Positions 44,307 through 52,623 of a stretch of DNA of 64,000 bases are shown piece after piece (within the stretch, counting starts at the first letter, position 1; each line of letters opens with the position of its first letter). Both the position numbers and the translations under genes were made by a program. The notes beneath the pieces were generated by a model. The model had not been told where the DNA came from and did no database searches. It was given only the letters and a program-made list of their open reading frames with translations. This DNA comes from Bog-532 sp963742875 (GTDB lineage Bacteria; Actinomycetota; Actinomycetes; Streptosporangiales; Streptosporangiaceae). Location: the NCBI GenBank assembly GCA_963742875.1, contig CAVUNO010000017.1, positions 1,116,001 to 1,180,000 on the forward strand. The letters run 5' to 3'.

Positions 44307-45512
44307 TCAGGCCAGTCCGAGCGCGGCGGCCGCGGCCGCGGAGTCGGCCGAGATGGTGGCTGGTGAGGGGGCTCCGGACAGCGCCCAGTCAGGATCCTTC
44401 AGCCCGTTGCCGGTAATCGTGCAGACGACCCGGGACCCGGGGGTGATGAGGCCGCCGGCGCGCGCGCGCAGCAGGCCCGCCACACTCGCCGACGAGGCCA
44501 GCTCGCCGAACACGGCTTCCTCCCGCGCCAGGATCCGGTAGGCGGAGAGGATCTCCCGGTCGGTCACCGCGCTGATCAGGCCGCCGGATTGGTCGCGGGC
44601 CGCCTCGGCCTGATGCCAGGAGGCGGGGTTGCCGATCCGGATCGCCGTCGCGATCGTTTGCGGCTGGCGAACCGGCTCCCCGTTCACGATCGGGGCGGCC
44701 CCGCTGGCCTGGAAACCGAACATCCGCGGCGTGTGCGTGGCCAGCCCGTCCCGGGCGTATTCCTGATAGCCCATCCAGTACGCCGTGATGTTGCCGGCAT
44801 TGCCCACGGGCAGGCAGTGCACGTCGGGCGCGTCACCGAGCGCGTCGACGATCTCGAACGCGGCGGTCTTCTGGCCCTGGATACGGTCCGGGTTCACCGA
44901 GTTGACCAGGGCGACGGGATGTTCGGCGGAGAGCTTGCGTGCCACTTCGAGGCAGTCGTCGAAGCTCCCGGTCACCTGGAGCAGTTTCGCGCCGTGGACG
45001 AGCGCCTGGGCCAGCTTGCCGATCGCGATCTTGCCCCGCGGGACGAGGACCGCGCAGGTCATCCCGGCGCGCGCGGCATAGGCGGCGGCGCTCGCGCTGG
45101 TGTTGCCGGTGGACGCGCAGATCACCGCCTGAGCCCCGCGTCCGGCCGCAGCGCTGATGGCGACGGTCATCCCACGGTCCTTGAACGAGCCGGTCGGGTT
45201 CGCGCCCTCCACCTTGAGGTACACGTCGCACCCAGTCCGCGCGGACAGCACCGGCGCGGGCAGCAGCGGCGTGCCGCCCTCGCGCAAGGTGACGACCGGC
45301 GTGTCACCGTCGACCGGCAGCCGGTCCCGGTACTCAGCGATAACGCCGCGCCACAGACGCTGAATTCCCTGTGCCGGACCCGGCGGGGCGGGCGTGGCCG
45401 CCGGGTCGGCTGGCCGGGGCGGGACAGGCCGCTCCGGGGCGGGCGTCCCATTCTCGGCCCTTGGTGCGGCGGACGTCGGCGCCTCTGACAGGCGGACAAC
45501 CGGCTCGGTCAT
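44307..45512 (-). CDS. thrC: threonine synthase
   Basis: PLP enzyme converting phosphohomoserine to threonine. 401 residues. The PLP Lys is in ANPTGSFKDRGMTVAIS, the phosphate loop is VGNAGNITAYWMGY, and the C-terminal GNGLKDPD is present. The N-terminal 50 residues are a Pro/Ala-rich extension. ATG 45512 lies inside the TCAAGAT repeat that flanks the tnpB element. The insertion has removed the Shine-Dalgarno, which was in the hom 3' end (GGAGGG), so translation now relies on transposon-end sequence with no clear ribosome site. Confidence 0.93.
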   Translation of the reverse strand: MTEPVVRLSEAPTSAAPRAENGTPAPERPVPPRPADPAATPAPPGPAQGIQRLWRGVIAEYRDRLPVDGDTPVVTLREGGTPLLPAPVLSARTGCDVYLKVEGANPTGSFKDRGMTVAISAAAGRGAQAVICASTGNTSASAAAYAARAGMTCAVLVPRGKIAIGKLAQALVHGAKLLQVTGSFDDCLEVARKLSAEHPVALVNSVNPDRIQGQKTAAFEIVDALGDAPDVHCLPVGNAGNITAYWMGYQEYARDGLATHTPRMFGFQASGAAPIVNGEPVRQPQTIATAIRIGNPASWHQAEAARDQSGGLISAVTDREILSAYRILAREEAVFGELASSASVAGLLRARAGGLITPGSRVVCTITGNGLKDPDWALSGAPSPATISADSAAAAAALGLA

Positions 45513-45518
45513 CAAGAT

Positions 45519-46859
45519 CGCGGCGTGGAGACCCCGGACTTCAGGCCGGGGAGGAAACGCCGCTCCCCCCTTCCGCGTGTCGCGCTTATCCGAAACGGTG
45601 CGATCGGAGAAGCTTGGTTGTTATGCGGACGGCGTACAAGCGCCGGGCCTACCCGGCACTGGAGCAGGCCAGCGTGCTCAACCGCACGTTCGGGTGCGTC
45701 CGCGTGGTGTGGAACCGGACCCTGGCCTGGCGGCACCAGCGGTACCACGCCGAGCAGGTCAGGACGGGCTTCACGCAGGCCAACGCCTACCTGACCGCCA
45801 TGAAGGCCACCGAAGACCTGGCGTGGCTGAACGAGGTGTCCTCGGTCCCGCTGCAGCAGGCGATCCGGCACCAGCAGGTCGCCTACACCAGCTTCTTTGC
45901 CAAGTGTGCCCGCCATCCACGGTTCAAGTCCCGGACCGGCCGGCAGTCCGCCGAGTACACCCGGTCCGGGTTCCGGTACCGGGACGGCCGGTTGTTCCTG
46001 GCGAAGATGGACACGCCGCTGGCGTTCACCTGGTCGTGGCCCGGCATTGACCCGGCATCGATCGAGCCGACCACGGTGACGGTCTCCCGTGATCCGTGCG
46101 GGCGCTGGTACGTGTCCCTCGCCGTCGAGGTGGCCGGCCCGGAGCAACTTCCCGCCACGGGTGCCGTGGCCGGGATCGACCTGGGTATCAAGGATTTCGC
46201 GGTCACCTCCGGCGGGCAGAAGATCCCCAGCCCGCGGAAGCTGGCCCGCCGGGAACAGGCCCTGGCCCGGTATCAGCGCAGGCTGGCCCGCTGCCAGCGC
46301 GGCTCCGCGAACCAGGCCAAGGCCAGGGCAAAGGTCGCCCGCGCGCACCGCAAGGTCCGCGCGTCCCGCGCCGATTCCCTGCACCGCACCTCCACCGCCC
46401 TCGTCCGCGACCATGACGTGATCGTGATCGAAGACCTGGCCGTGCACAACATGGTCCGCAACCGGTCGCTGGCCAAGGCCATCCGCGACTGCGGGTGGGG
46501 CACCTTCCGCCAGCTGATCGAGTACAAGGCGGCCCGGGCGGGACGGCACCTGATCGTGATCGGCCGCTGGTACCCGAGCTCGAAGAGGTGCTCGGCGTGC
46601 GGGCATCTGCTCGCGGCGCTGAGCCTGAACACCCGGACGTGGCAGTGCCCGTCCTGCCGCACCCGGCACGACCGGGACATCAACGCGGCACAGAACATCC
46701 GGGCGGCAGGTCTTGCCGTAGCCGGGGGCAACCCCGGCGATGCCTGCGGAGCTGATGTCAGACACTCCGGGTCCTCCCGGATGCAGTCGGCCGTGAAACA
46801 GGAACCCCAGCCTGCGAAGGCTGGAATCCCCGTCCGTCAGGGCGGGGAGTAGTCAAGAT
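45519..46859 (+). mobile_element. IS605/IS1341-type TnpB-only transposon
   Basis: Inserted between hom and thrC, with its gene antiparallel to them. The sequence TCAAGAT flanks it at 45512-45518 and 46853-46859. Removing the element with one copy yields a seamless hom-thrC junction. Left end hairpin CCCCGG-acttcagg-CCGGGG (about 45534-45553); right end CCCCGTCC-gtca-GGGCGGGG then GGAGTAGTCAA. There is no tnpA (Y1 transposase), so mobility would need help in trans. The true cut may be after TCAA at both ends. Confidence 0.82.
45623..46852 (+). CDS. tnpB: TnpB RNA-guided nuclease (OrfB)
   Basis: 409 residues. RuvC-like catalytic Asp in VAGIDLGIKDFAV, Glu in DVIVIEDLAVHNM and Asp in RHDRDINAAQNI. 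The zinc finger is CSACGH..CPSCRTR. The start MRTAYKRRAYPALEQASVLN is typical. TnpB cuts DNA beside a target motif using an RNA from the transposon right end. The frame runs unusually far, its last codons (KAGIPVRQGGE) being made by the right-end hairpin itself; the stop is 7 bp before the end of the element. All catalytic residues are present, so it may be active. Confidence 0.92.
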   Translation: MRTAYKRRAYPALEQASVLNRTFGCVRVVWNRTLAWRHQRYHAEQVRTGFTQANAYLTAMKATEDLAWLNEVSSVPLQQAIRHQQVAYTSFFAKCARHPRFKSRTGRQSAEYTRSGFRYRDGRLFLAKMDTPLAFTWSWPGIDPASIEPTTVTVSRDPCGRWYVSLAVEVAGPEQLPATGAVAGIDLGIKDFAVTSGGQKIPSPRKLARREQALARYQRRLARCQRGSANQAKARAKVARAHRKVRASRADSLHRTSTALVRDHDVIVIEDLAVHNMVRNRSLAKAIRDCGWGTFRQLIEYKAARAGRHLIVIGRWYPSSKRCSACGHLLAALSLNTRTWQCPSCRTRHDRDINAAQNIRAAGLAVAGGNPGDACGADVRHSGSSRMQSAVKQEPQPAKAGIPVRQGGE

Positions 46860-46875
46860 GGACCCTCCTCACCTT
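46700..46875 (+). ncRNA. predicted omega-RNA of the tnpB element
   Basis: By family knowledge the guide RNA overlaps the tnpB 3' end and the right-end hairpin, then continues into flanking DNA as the guide. Here the hairpin is at about 46830-46848 and the guide would begin after TCAA at 46857 (GATGGACCCTCC). Boundaries are estimated. Confidence 0.45.
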
Positions 46876-48205
46876 CCACCCGCATCACGCTGGCTACGGC
46901 GCGGACCACGCCGAGGGACTCGAGTTCGCCGACCGTCGCGGCCAGCGCCGCGTCACGGGCCTGGTGGGAAACGATGATCAGCTGCGCGTCGTCGCCGCGG
47001 GCTTCCTGGCGGGCCGCGCGGATGGAGACGTCGTGCCGTGCGAACGCGTCGGCCACCTGGGCGAGCACACCCGGCCGGTCGGCGACGTCCAGGGAGACGT
47101 GGTAGCGGGTGAGCGTCTGCCCCATCGGCATGACCGGCAGCGCGGCGTAGGTGGAGGCGTCCGGCCCGCGCGTCCCGGCCAGCCGGTTCCGGGCCACCGC
47201 CACGATGTCGCCGAGGACCGCGCTGGCGGTGGGGGTGCCGCCCGCCCCCGCGCCGTAGAACATGAGACGGCCCGCCGATTCGGCCTCCACGAAGACCGCG
47301 TTGTAAGCGCCGCCGACCGCGGCCAGGGGGTGGGACCGCGGGATCATCGCCGGGTGCACGCGGACCGACACGCCGCCGTTGGTCCGCTCGCAGATCGCGA
47401 GCAGCTTGACCACGCAGTCCAGCGCGCGCGCACTGGCCATGTCGGCGGTGGTGACGTCGGTGATGCCCTCGCGGTGCACGTCGGCGGCGGTCACTGCGGT
47501 GTGGAAGGCCAGGCCGGCCAGGATCGCCGCCTTGGCCGCCGCGTCGAAGCCCTCGACGTCCGCGGTGGGATCGGCCTCGGCGTAACCCATCGACTGGGCC
47601 TCCTCCAGAGCCTCGCTGAACCCGACGCCCGAGGAGTCCATCCGGTCCAGGATGTAGTTGGTCGTGCCATTGACGATGCCGAGCACCCGGCGCACCGCGT
47701 CCCCGGCCAGCGACTCGCGCAGTGGCCGCAGCAGCGGGATGGCGCCGGCCACGGCGGCCTCGTAGTACAGGTCCGTACCGTGCTCGCGCGCCGCGCCGTG
47801 GATCTCCGCGCCGTTCTCGGCCAGCAGCGCCTTGTTCGCGGTGACCACCGACTTGCCCGCCTTCATCGCGGCGAGCAGCAGGGACCTGGCGGGCTCGATG
47901 CCGCCGATCACCTCCACGACGATATCGATGTCCGGCCGGGTGGCCAGCATCATCGCGTCGGCGGTGAGCAGGTCGCGGTCGATCCCGGCGTCCCGGGGAT
48001 GCGCCGGGCGGCGGACCGCGATGCCGGCCAGCTCGAGCCGGGCCCCGGTCCGCACGGTCAGGTCGGCGGCCTGCTCGCGGAGCAGCCGCGCGACCTGGGA
48101 GCCGACCGAGCCACAGCCGAGCAGCGCGATCCGCAGGGTTGCCCCGTTTCCTGCCTCCCTCGCGGGCGCTTCGCTGGCCGCGGGAGGGGTCTTAGGGGCG
48201 GTCAT
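46853..48205 (-). CDS. hom: homoserine dehydrogenase
   Basis: NAD(P)H-dependent reduction of aspartate semialdehyde to homoserine. 450 residues: Rossmann ALLGCGSVGSQVARLL, SVVTANKALLAENG, GIVNGTTNYILDRM and GYAEADPTADVEGFDAAAK (catalytic Lys region), with an ACT domain from about 370 for threonine feedback. The start overlaps the lysA stop (ATGA). The stop codon is within the TCAAGAT repeat at the transposon right end and is preserved. Confidence 0.95.
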   Translation of the reverse strand: MTAPKTPPAASEAPAREAGNGATLRIALLGCGSVGSQVARLLREQAADLTVRTGARLELAGIAVRRPAHPRDAGIDRDLLTADAMMLATRPDIDIVVEVIGGIEPARSLLLAAMKAGKSVVTANKALLAENGAEIHGAAREHGTDLYYEAAVAGAIPLLRPLRESLAGDAVRRVLGIVNGTTNYILDRMDSSGVGFSEALEEAQSMGYAEADPTADVEGFDAAAKAAILAGLAFHTAVTAADVHREGITDVTTADMASARALDCVVKLLAICERTNGGVSVRVHPAMIPRSHPLAAVGGAYNAVFVEAESAGRLMFYGAGAGGTPTASAVLGDIVAVARNRLAGTRGPDASTYAALPVMPMGQTLTRYHVSLDVADRPGVLAQVADAFARHDVSIRAARQEARGDDAQLIIVSHQARDAALAATVGELESLGVVRAVASVMRVEGEEGPS

Positions 48206-49605
48206 CCGACGTCCAGCCGAAGCAGGTCGTCCATGGTCTCCCGGCGGACGATGACCCGGGCCGCGCCGTCCCGCACGGCCACCACCGGCGGGCGCGGCAC
48301 GTGGTTGTAGTTGCTGGAGATGGACCGGCAGTACGCGCCGGTGGCCGCGACGGCCAGCAGATCACCCGGGGCCAGGTCGGACGGCAGATAGGCGTGCCGG
48401 ACCACGATGTCCCCGCTCTCGCAGTGCTTTCCCACCACCCGGGACAGCATGGGCGGGGTGTCGGCGGCGCGGGAGACGAGCGCGCAGGTATAGGTCGCGT
48501 CGTACAGCGCCGTGCGGATGTTGTCGCTCATGCCCCCATCCACACTGACGTACGTGCGCAGTCCGTCCACGTCCTTGACCGTTCCGACTTCGTAGAGCGT
48601 AACCGTGCCAGGCCCGGCGATCCCCCGTCCAGGCTCGACGGTGAGCCGGGGCCGGGGCAGCCCGGCGGCCTGACACTGCCGGTCCACGATGTCCCGGATG
48701 CTCTGTGCGAGCACCTTGACCTCGGGCGGCGCATCCTCGTCGGTGTAGGCGATTCCGAATCCCCCGCCCAGGTCGAGTTCCTCGATCTCCACCCCGTGCT
48801 CGTCGCGGATCCGGACCGCCAGCTCGAGCACCCGGTGCGCGGCGACCTCGAACCCGGCGGTGTCGAAGATCTGCGAGCCGATGTGGCTGTGCAGGCCGGC
48901 CAGCTCCACCTCCGGGCAGGTGACGACGCGGCGGACCGCCTCGTCGGCCGCACCGGAGGACAGCGAGAAGCCAAACTTCTGGTCGTCGTGGGCGGTGGCC
49001 ATGAACTCGTGCGTGTGCGCCTCGACCCCGGTAGTGACGCGGACCAGCACGCGGGGGCGGGCGGCCAGGGCGCCAGGCCGGTCCCGGTCGGCGACATAGG
49101 CCAGACGCGCGATCTCCTCGAACGAGTCGACGACGATGTGCCCGACACCGGCCGCCACGGCGCGGGTGAGCTCGGCCAGCGACTTGTTGTTACCGTGCAT
49201 GGTGATCATTTCCGGCGGGACCCCGGCCGACAGGGCGACCTCCAGCTCACCGCCCGTGCACACGTCCACGCCGAGCCCCTCGTCGCTGACCCAGCGCAGC
49301 GCGGCCCGGGAGCAGAACGCCTTCGCGGCGTAGAAGACAGCGGCGTCGGGCCCGAACGCCTCGCGGTACTCCGCGCACCGGCTGCGCATGTCCGCCTCGT
49401 CGCAGACGAACAGCGGCGTACCGTAGGTCCCGGCCAGCTCGCGCACGTCCATCCCGCCGATCATCAGGACGCCGTCTTCCCGGCGCGCCGAACGCGGCCA
49501 GATCGCCGCCGAGAGCGCGTTCAGGTCGGTGGGCGGCGACGGCGGATGATCGGCGGGCAGCACGTCCGCGTAACGTGGCCCGGCCGGGTGGGCGACACGG
49601 CTCAT
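48202..49605 (-). CDS. lysA: diaminopimelate decarboxylase
   Basis: PLP-dependent last step of lysine synthesis. 467 residues from ATG 49605. PLP Lys in VFYAAKAFCS, HSHIGSQIFD, GGGFGIAYTDEDAP, EPGRGIAGPG, and the substrate Cys region KHCESGDIV. Upstream is the ArgS-like gene (59 bp gap); downstream hom overlaps. Confidence 0.95.
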   Translation of the reverse strand: MSRVAHPAGPRYADVLPADHPPSPPTDLNALSAAIWPRSARREDGVLMIGGMDVRELAGTYGTPLFVCDEADMRSRCAEYREAFGPDAAVFYAAKAFCSRAALRWVSDEGLGVDVCTGGELEVALSAGVPPEMITMHGNNKSLAELTRAVAAGVGHIVVDSFEEIARLAYVADRDRPGALAARPRVLVRVTTGVEAHTHEFMATAHDDQKFGFSLSSGAADEAVRRVVTCPEVELAGLHSHIGSQIFDTAGFEVAAHRVLELAVRIRDEHGVEIEELDLGGGFGIAYTDEDAPPEVKVLAQSIRDIVDRQCQAAGLPRPRLTVEPGRGIAGPGTVTLYEVGTVKDVDGLRTYVSVDGGMSDNIRTALYDATYTCALVSRAADTPPMLSRVVGKHCESGDIVVRHAYLPSDLAPGDLLAVAATGAYCRSISSNYNHVPRPPVVAVRDGAARVIVRRETMDDLLRLDVG

Positions 49606-49664
49606 GACATTCCTTCGTAGTCGGTCCGTTGGCCGGCGCGGGATCGGTCGGAGTCCAGGTTGGG

Positions 49665-50738
49665 TTACAGCCGGCCCGGCGCGCCGACGCCGAGCAGCTC
49701 CAGGCCCGCGGCCAGGCCCGAGACCGCGGCCCCGGCCAGCCACAGCCGGGCGCGGACGGTGCGGGCATCGCCCGGCAGCCCTTCGTGCTGCGTCCCCTCG
49801 GTCCGGGCCCCCTCGTGCTCGTCTCCGTCGTGCCCCCGCTCCGGCCAGGCCGGGCAGGATACGCGGCACACCTGGTACGTCTCCGCCAGCTCCTCCAGAA
49901 AGACGGCGAACTCGTGCGGCCGGCCGCGGCGCGCGGCCCGGGCCACCTGTTCGGGGAGCCAGGACAACGCGGCGAGCACAGCCCGCTCCCTGGGGTGCGC
50001 GAGCGAGCCCGGCCGCACCACTGCCGCCTCGCCCCTGGTCAGGTCAAGAGCGGCGGCCCAGCGCAGCGTCGACGCAGCGCAGGAGTGCGCGTAACGAACA
50101 GCATAGGCGGGATTGGCCGGGACATGCCGCGCCCAGGCGGCCGGGTCGAGGGCAACGGGATGTTCCGGGGGGATGCGGGCCAGCGCATAGGTAATGGCGT
50201 CGAGGCCGGCGAAGGCGACCGCGTCCGGCAGCGGACCAGTCCCGGCACTGGGATCGAGGGTCGCCGGGGGCCGTTCGGCTGAATCAGGCACCGTCACGGT
50301 CGCGCCCGCAGCGGCCGCGAGCCGGGCGGTCACCTGGGCGACAACCAGATCCCTGGCCTCCGGCCAGCTCCGCGCGCTGGTTAGGTGGCCGGCCGGAGGC
50401 GCGGGCCGACTGGTTCCGGCCAGGGCGTCGCTGCGGGCGCATGCGGGCCCGGTCTCGGTGACGCGGACGGCGGTTTCCGTGAGCTTCCCGGGAGTCACGG
50501 TGATGGTGAGGTAGCCGTGGCCGGTGCGCTGGGCGTCCCCGATCCAGGCGGTGGTGCGCAGGTGGGCGGCCATGCGGGCGGCGAGTTCGGCCGGGTAGGG
50601 CGCGAGGCGGAGGGGGAGGCTGCTGGAGTACCGGCCGGGCGCACCGCCGTCGCGCAGGCCGACGTCACGCTCGTGACCCGGGTACCCCGCGTCCCGGGCG
50701 GCCGCCGCGACCAGGTGACGGAGGTCGGCGGATAGCAC
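49665..50738 (-). CDS. ArgS-related DALR-domain protein without catalytic core
   Basis: 357 residues, against about 550-590 for ArgS. The N-terminal part resembles the Arg_tRNA_synt_N additional domain (YSSSLPLRLAPYPAELAARM). The C-terminal half is a DALR anticodon-binding domain (AYAVRYAHSCAASTLRWAA, ending AAVSGLAAGLELLGVGAPGRL). The HIGH and KMSKS active-site motifs are absent, so it cannot charge tRNA alone. Many actinobacteria place argS before lysA; this seems to be a stripped paralogue kept there. It may bind tRNA-Arg or regulate. Confidence 0.75.
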   Translation of the reverse strand: MLSADLRHLVAAAARDAGYPGHERDVGLRDGGAPGRYSSSLPLRLAPYPAELAARMAAHLRTTAWIGDAQRTGHGYLTITVTPGKLTETAVRVTETGPACARSDALAGTSRPAPPAGHLTSARSWPEARDLVVAQVTARLAAAAGATVTVPDSAERPPATLDPSAGTGPLPDAVAFAGLDAITYALARIPPEHPVALDPAAWARHVPANPAYAVRYAHSCAASTLRWAAALDLTRGEAAVVRPGSLAHPRERAVLAALSWLPEQVARAARRGRPHEFAVFLEELAETYQVCRVSCPAWPERGHDGDEHEGARTEGTQHEGLPGDARTVRARLWLAGAAVSGLAAGLELLGVGAPGRL

Positions 50739-50891
50739 GTGGTCAGGGTACCGGCGGCGGGCTTGTCTCCCGGCCGGGCTCAGCCGAGGAGGCCTGGGAT
50801 GAGCCGAAGGGGTGGGCGGCCCTGTGGTTCGGCGGTGGGCGGCCCTTGGTTCGGCGGTGGGCGGTCTTGGATGGGCACCCGGCGCGGCGGC

Positions 50892-51287
50892 TCAGCCGAG
50901 GACACTGGGCGGGGCGCCGGCCAGTTCGCGGACCACGCGGATCATCTCGCCCGGGTCGAACGGCTTGGTCAGGTAGGCGTCCACGCCGATCTGGTGCCCG
51001 CGGTCCTTGTCGTCCTCCTGCGCCCGCGCCGTGATCAGGACCACCTTGATATGAGAGGTCTGCGGGTTTTTCCGCAGCTCTACGGCGGTTACCCAGCCGT
51101 CCAGCCTCGGCATCATCACGTCGAGCGTGATGACCTGCGGCGCGATCGCCGCTACCTTGTCCAGGCAGTCCTGACCGTCCACCGCGGTGGCCACGTCGAA
51201 GCCCTCAAGCGTGAGGTTCACGGCGATAAGCTGCCTGATCACCTCGTCGTCGTCGACAACGAGGACGCGTCCCAGTGCCTGCGTCAC
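50892..51287 (-). CDS. CheY-like single-domain response regulator
   Basis: 131 residues from GTG 51287. RVLVVDDDEVIRQLIAVNL (acidic pocket), phosphoacceptor Asp in VITLDVMMPRLDGW, Thr in VLITARAQ and Lys in YLTKPFDPGEM. No output domain. No kinase beside it. The start has a weak ribosome site; a 34-bp repeat tract lies just upstream. Confidence 0.88.
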   Translation of the reverse strand: MTQALGRVLVVDDDEVIRQLIAVNLTLEGFDVATAVDGQDCLDKVAAIAPQVITLDVMMPRLDGWVTAVELRKNPQTSHIKVVLITARAQEDDKDRGHQIGVDAYLTKPFDPGEMIRVVRELAGAPPSVLG

Positions 51288-51348
51288 TCGGGCGACATTA
51301 TCCGTTCCGGGGCGCGCGGCGCGCGCTGTTCGCTCCCGTGTCCGGAGG

Positions 51349-51498
51349 GTGCCGCACACAGGTTCGGCCGCGTGCCCGGAGCGGTGCCGCACACGGGTTC
51401 GGCCGCGTGCCCGGAGCGTGCCGCACACGGGTTCGGCCGCGTGCCCGGAGCGTGCCGCACACGGGTTCGGCCGCGTACCCGGAGCGTGCCCCACACTG
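51349..51498. repeat. 34-bp tandem repeats upstream of tRNA-Arg
   Basis: Four units (51349-51383, 51384-51417, 51418-51451, 51452-51485) plus a partial fifth, each reading GTGCCGCACACGGGTTCGGC then CGCGTGCCCGGAGC with few changes. Located between the response regulator start and tRNA-Arg. Confidence 0.92.
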
Positions 51499-51554
51499 GT
51501 AGTGTTGCTGCGTCCCAATCGGCGACGTTCGGCGAGAGTACGGATCGTCACCGG

Positions 51555-51626
51555 GCCCCCATAGCTCAGGGGATAGAGCAACGGCCTCCGGAGCCGTGTG
51601 CGTAGGTTCGAATCCTACTGGGGGCG
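51555..51626 (+). tRNA. tRNA-Arg (anticodon CCG)
   Basis: Complete cloverleaf of 72 nt: acceptor GCCCCCA/TGGGGGC, D-stem GCTC/GAGC, anticodon stem ACGGC/GCCGT with loop CTCCGGA (anticodon CCG, reads CGG), T-stem GTAGG/CCTAC with TTCGAAT, discriminator G. CCA is not encoded. The probable integration site of the element that follows. Confidence 0.95.
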
Positions 51627-51728
51627 CCTCGAAACTACCAGCGAAATAGCTGCTTGATCAGGCGGAACATCGGCCGACAGCCGATGTTCGTTCCGCCACG
51701 CGGACCTCGGCCGCATACGGCTGGCCGG

Positions 51729-52187
51729 TCACTGGCCAGCTCCGGGTGTGCCACCGGGTGCGGGCTGGCCGATGCGGGTCAGCAGGCGGGCGAACCGGGC
51801 CGACAGGTGCCCTTGCAGCCGGGTTTCGGCCCCGGTGGTGTCCCCGGTGATGGTGGCCAGGGCGACCATGGCGGTAATGATCACGTCGCACAGTTCGCTT
51901 TGCAGGTCAGCGAGCGTGGCGCACGTGCCCTTGCGGGGGTTCTGGCCGGTCATGCCGATGTAGGCGGCGACCGCTTCGCCGGTTTCCTCCGCGAGTTTCA
52001 TCACCCGGCAGGCGACCTCGTGGCTTATGCGCGGGTGGGCGCCATCGAGCCAGGCCACGAGGGTGGCGACGTGCCGCCAGATGGTCACATCCGTCTCGGG
52101 GACGGGTGGCTGCCCGTCCCCGAGCGCGGCCAGGGCCTGGGGGGTCAGGGTGAACGGGATAGGGCGGTCGGTCTCAGGGGCGGTCAT
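51729..52187 (-). CDS. MazG-like nucleotide pyrophosphohydrolase family protein
   Basis: 152 residues. Helices HEVACRVMKLAEETGEAVAA and ATLADLQSELCDVIITAMVAL form the EExxE..ExxD metal-binding pattern of MazG-like all-alpha NTP pyrophosphatases. Frequently carried by actinomycete mobile elements. It is the first gene after the tRNA, pointing toward it. Confidence 0.75.
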   Translation of the reverse strand: MTAPETDRPIPFTLTPQALAALGDGQPPVPETDVTIWRHVATLVAWLDGAHPRISHEVACRVMKLAEETGEAVAAYIGMTGQNPRKGTCATLADLQSELCDVIITAMVALATITGDTTGAETRLQGHLSARFARLLTRIGQPAPGGTPGAGQ

Positions 52188-52215
52188 CGGGAGTCCTTCC
52201 GGGCACGGGCGCGGG

Positions 52216-52365
52216 TCAGAGGGAGCTGGCGAGGGTGCCGAGGGAGGTGGTGGCCTGGCTGAGGAAGTGGGCGATGTTGTGGGCCAGGGCGGCGGCCCCG
52301 GTGGGGTCTTTGACCACCCACAGCACGGCGATGATGATCCCGGCCCAGGTCAGTAGCCTTTTCAC
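52216..52365 (-). CDS. small membrane protein (49 aa)
   Basis: MKRLLTWAGIIIAVLWVVKD is a single TM start, followed by a helical tail LAHNIAHFLSQATTSLG. GTG start with a perfect AAGGAG 9 nt upstream, so a real gene despite its size. Unknown role; such proteins are common beside TraB-type genes. Confidence 0.65.
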   Translation of the reverse strand: MKRLLTWAGIIIAVLWVVKDPTGAAALAHNIAHFLSQATTSLGTLASSL

Positions 52366-52379
52366 GGATGTCTCCTTGG

Positions 52380-52565
52380 TTAGAGGCGGTGGCCGATACG
52401 GGTGCCGAACGGGCCGGGGATGGAGATCCAGGGGCCGCGGGCCGATGACCAGCAGAGGTTGATGCCGCGGTGGCCGCGGGCGCGGCCGTGCCGGTAGTTG
52501 GCGTGCGCGTGCCCGGCGTGGAACGGCAGGTAGAGCACGGCGGCGAGGATGAGCAGCGTGATCAC
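52380..52565 (-). CDS. small secreted/membrane protein with SIPGPFGTRIGHRL end (61 aa)
   Basis: A hydrophobic start ITLLILAAVLYLPFHAGHAH, then GINLCWSSARGPWISIPGPF and GTRIGHRL. GTG start with AGGAGG 10 nt upstream. This is the intact member of a family that recurs in broken form at about 58408, 59290 and 59645. No known domain. Confidence 0.65.
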   Translation of the reverse strand: MITLLILAAVLYLPFHAGHAHANYRHGRARGHRGINLCWSSARGPWISIPGPFGTRIGHRL

Positions 52566-52623
52566 GGGGTGGTTCCTCCTGGTTGGCTGGCCCCGGGGCC
52601 GGGGTGCGGTCCCGGGCGGTGGG

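Noticed and set aside
46853..46859. Classical target-site duplication made by a DDE transposase
   Set aside because: The element is an IS605/IS1341 TnpB type. Its right end naturally resembles its target (TCAA), so the 7-bp repeat need not be a staggered-cut duplication.
49247..49768. Longer N-terminus for lysA or a separate gene upstream
   Set aside because: Frame extensions are Arg/Gly/Pro shadows; ATG 49605 gives the normal lysA start.
51349..51498. CRISPR array
   Set aside because: Units are contiguous tandem repeats without variable spacers, and no cas genes are present.
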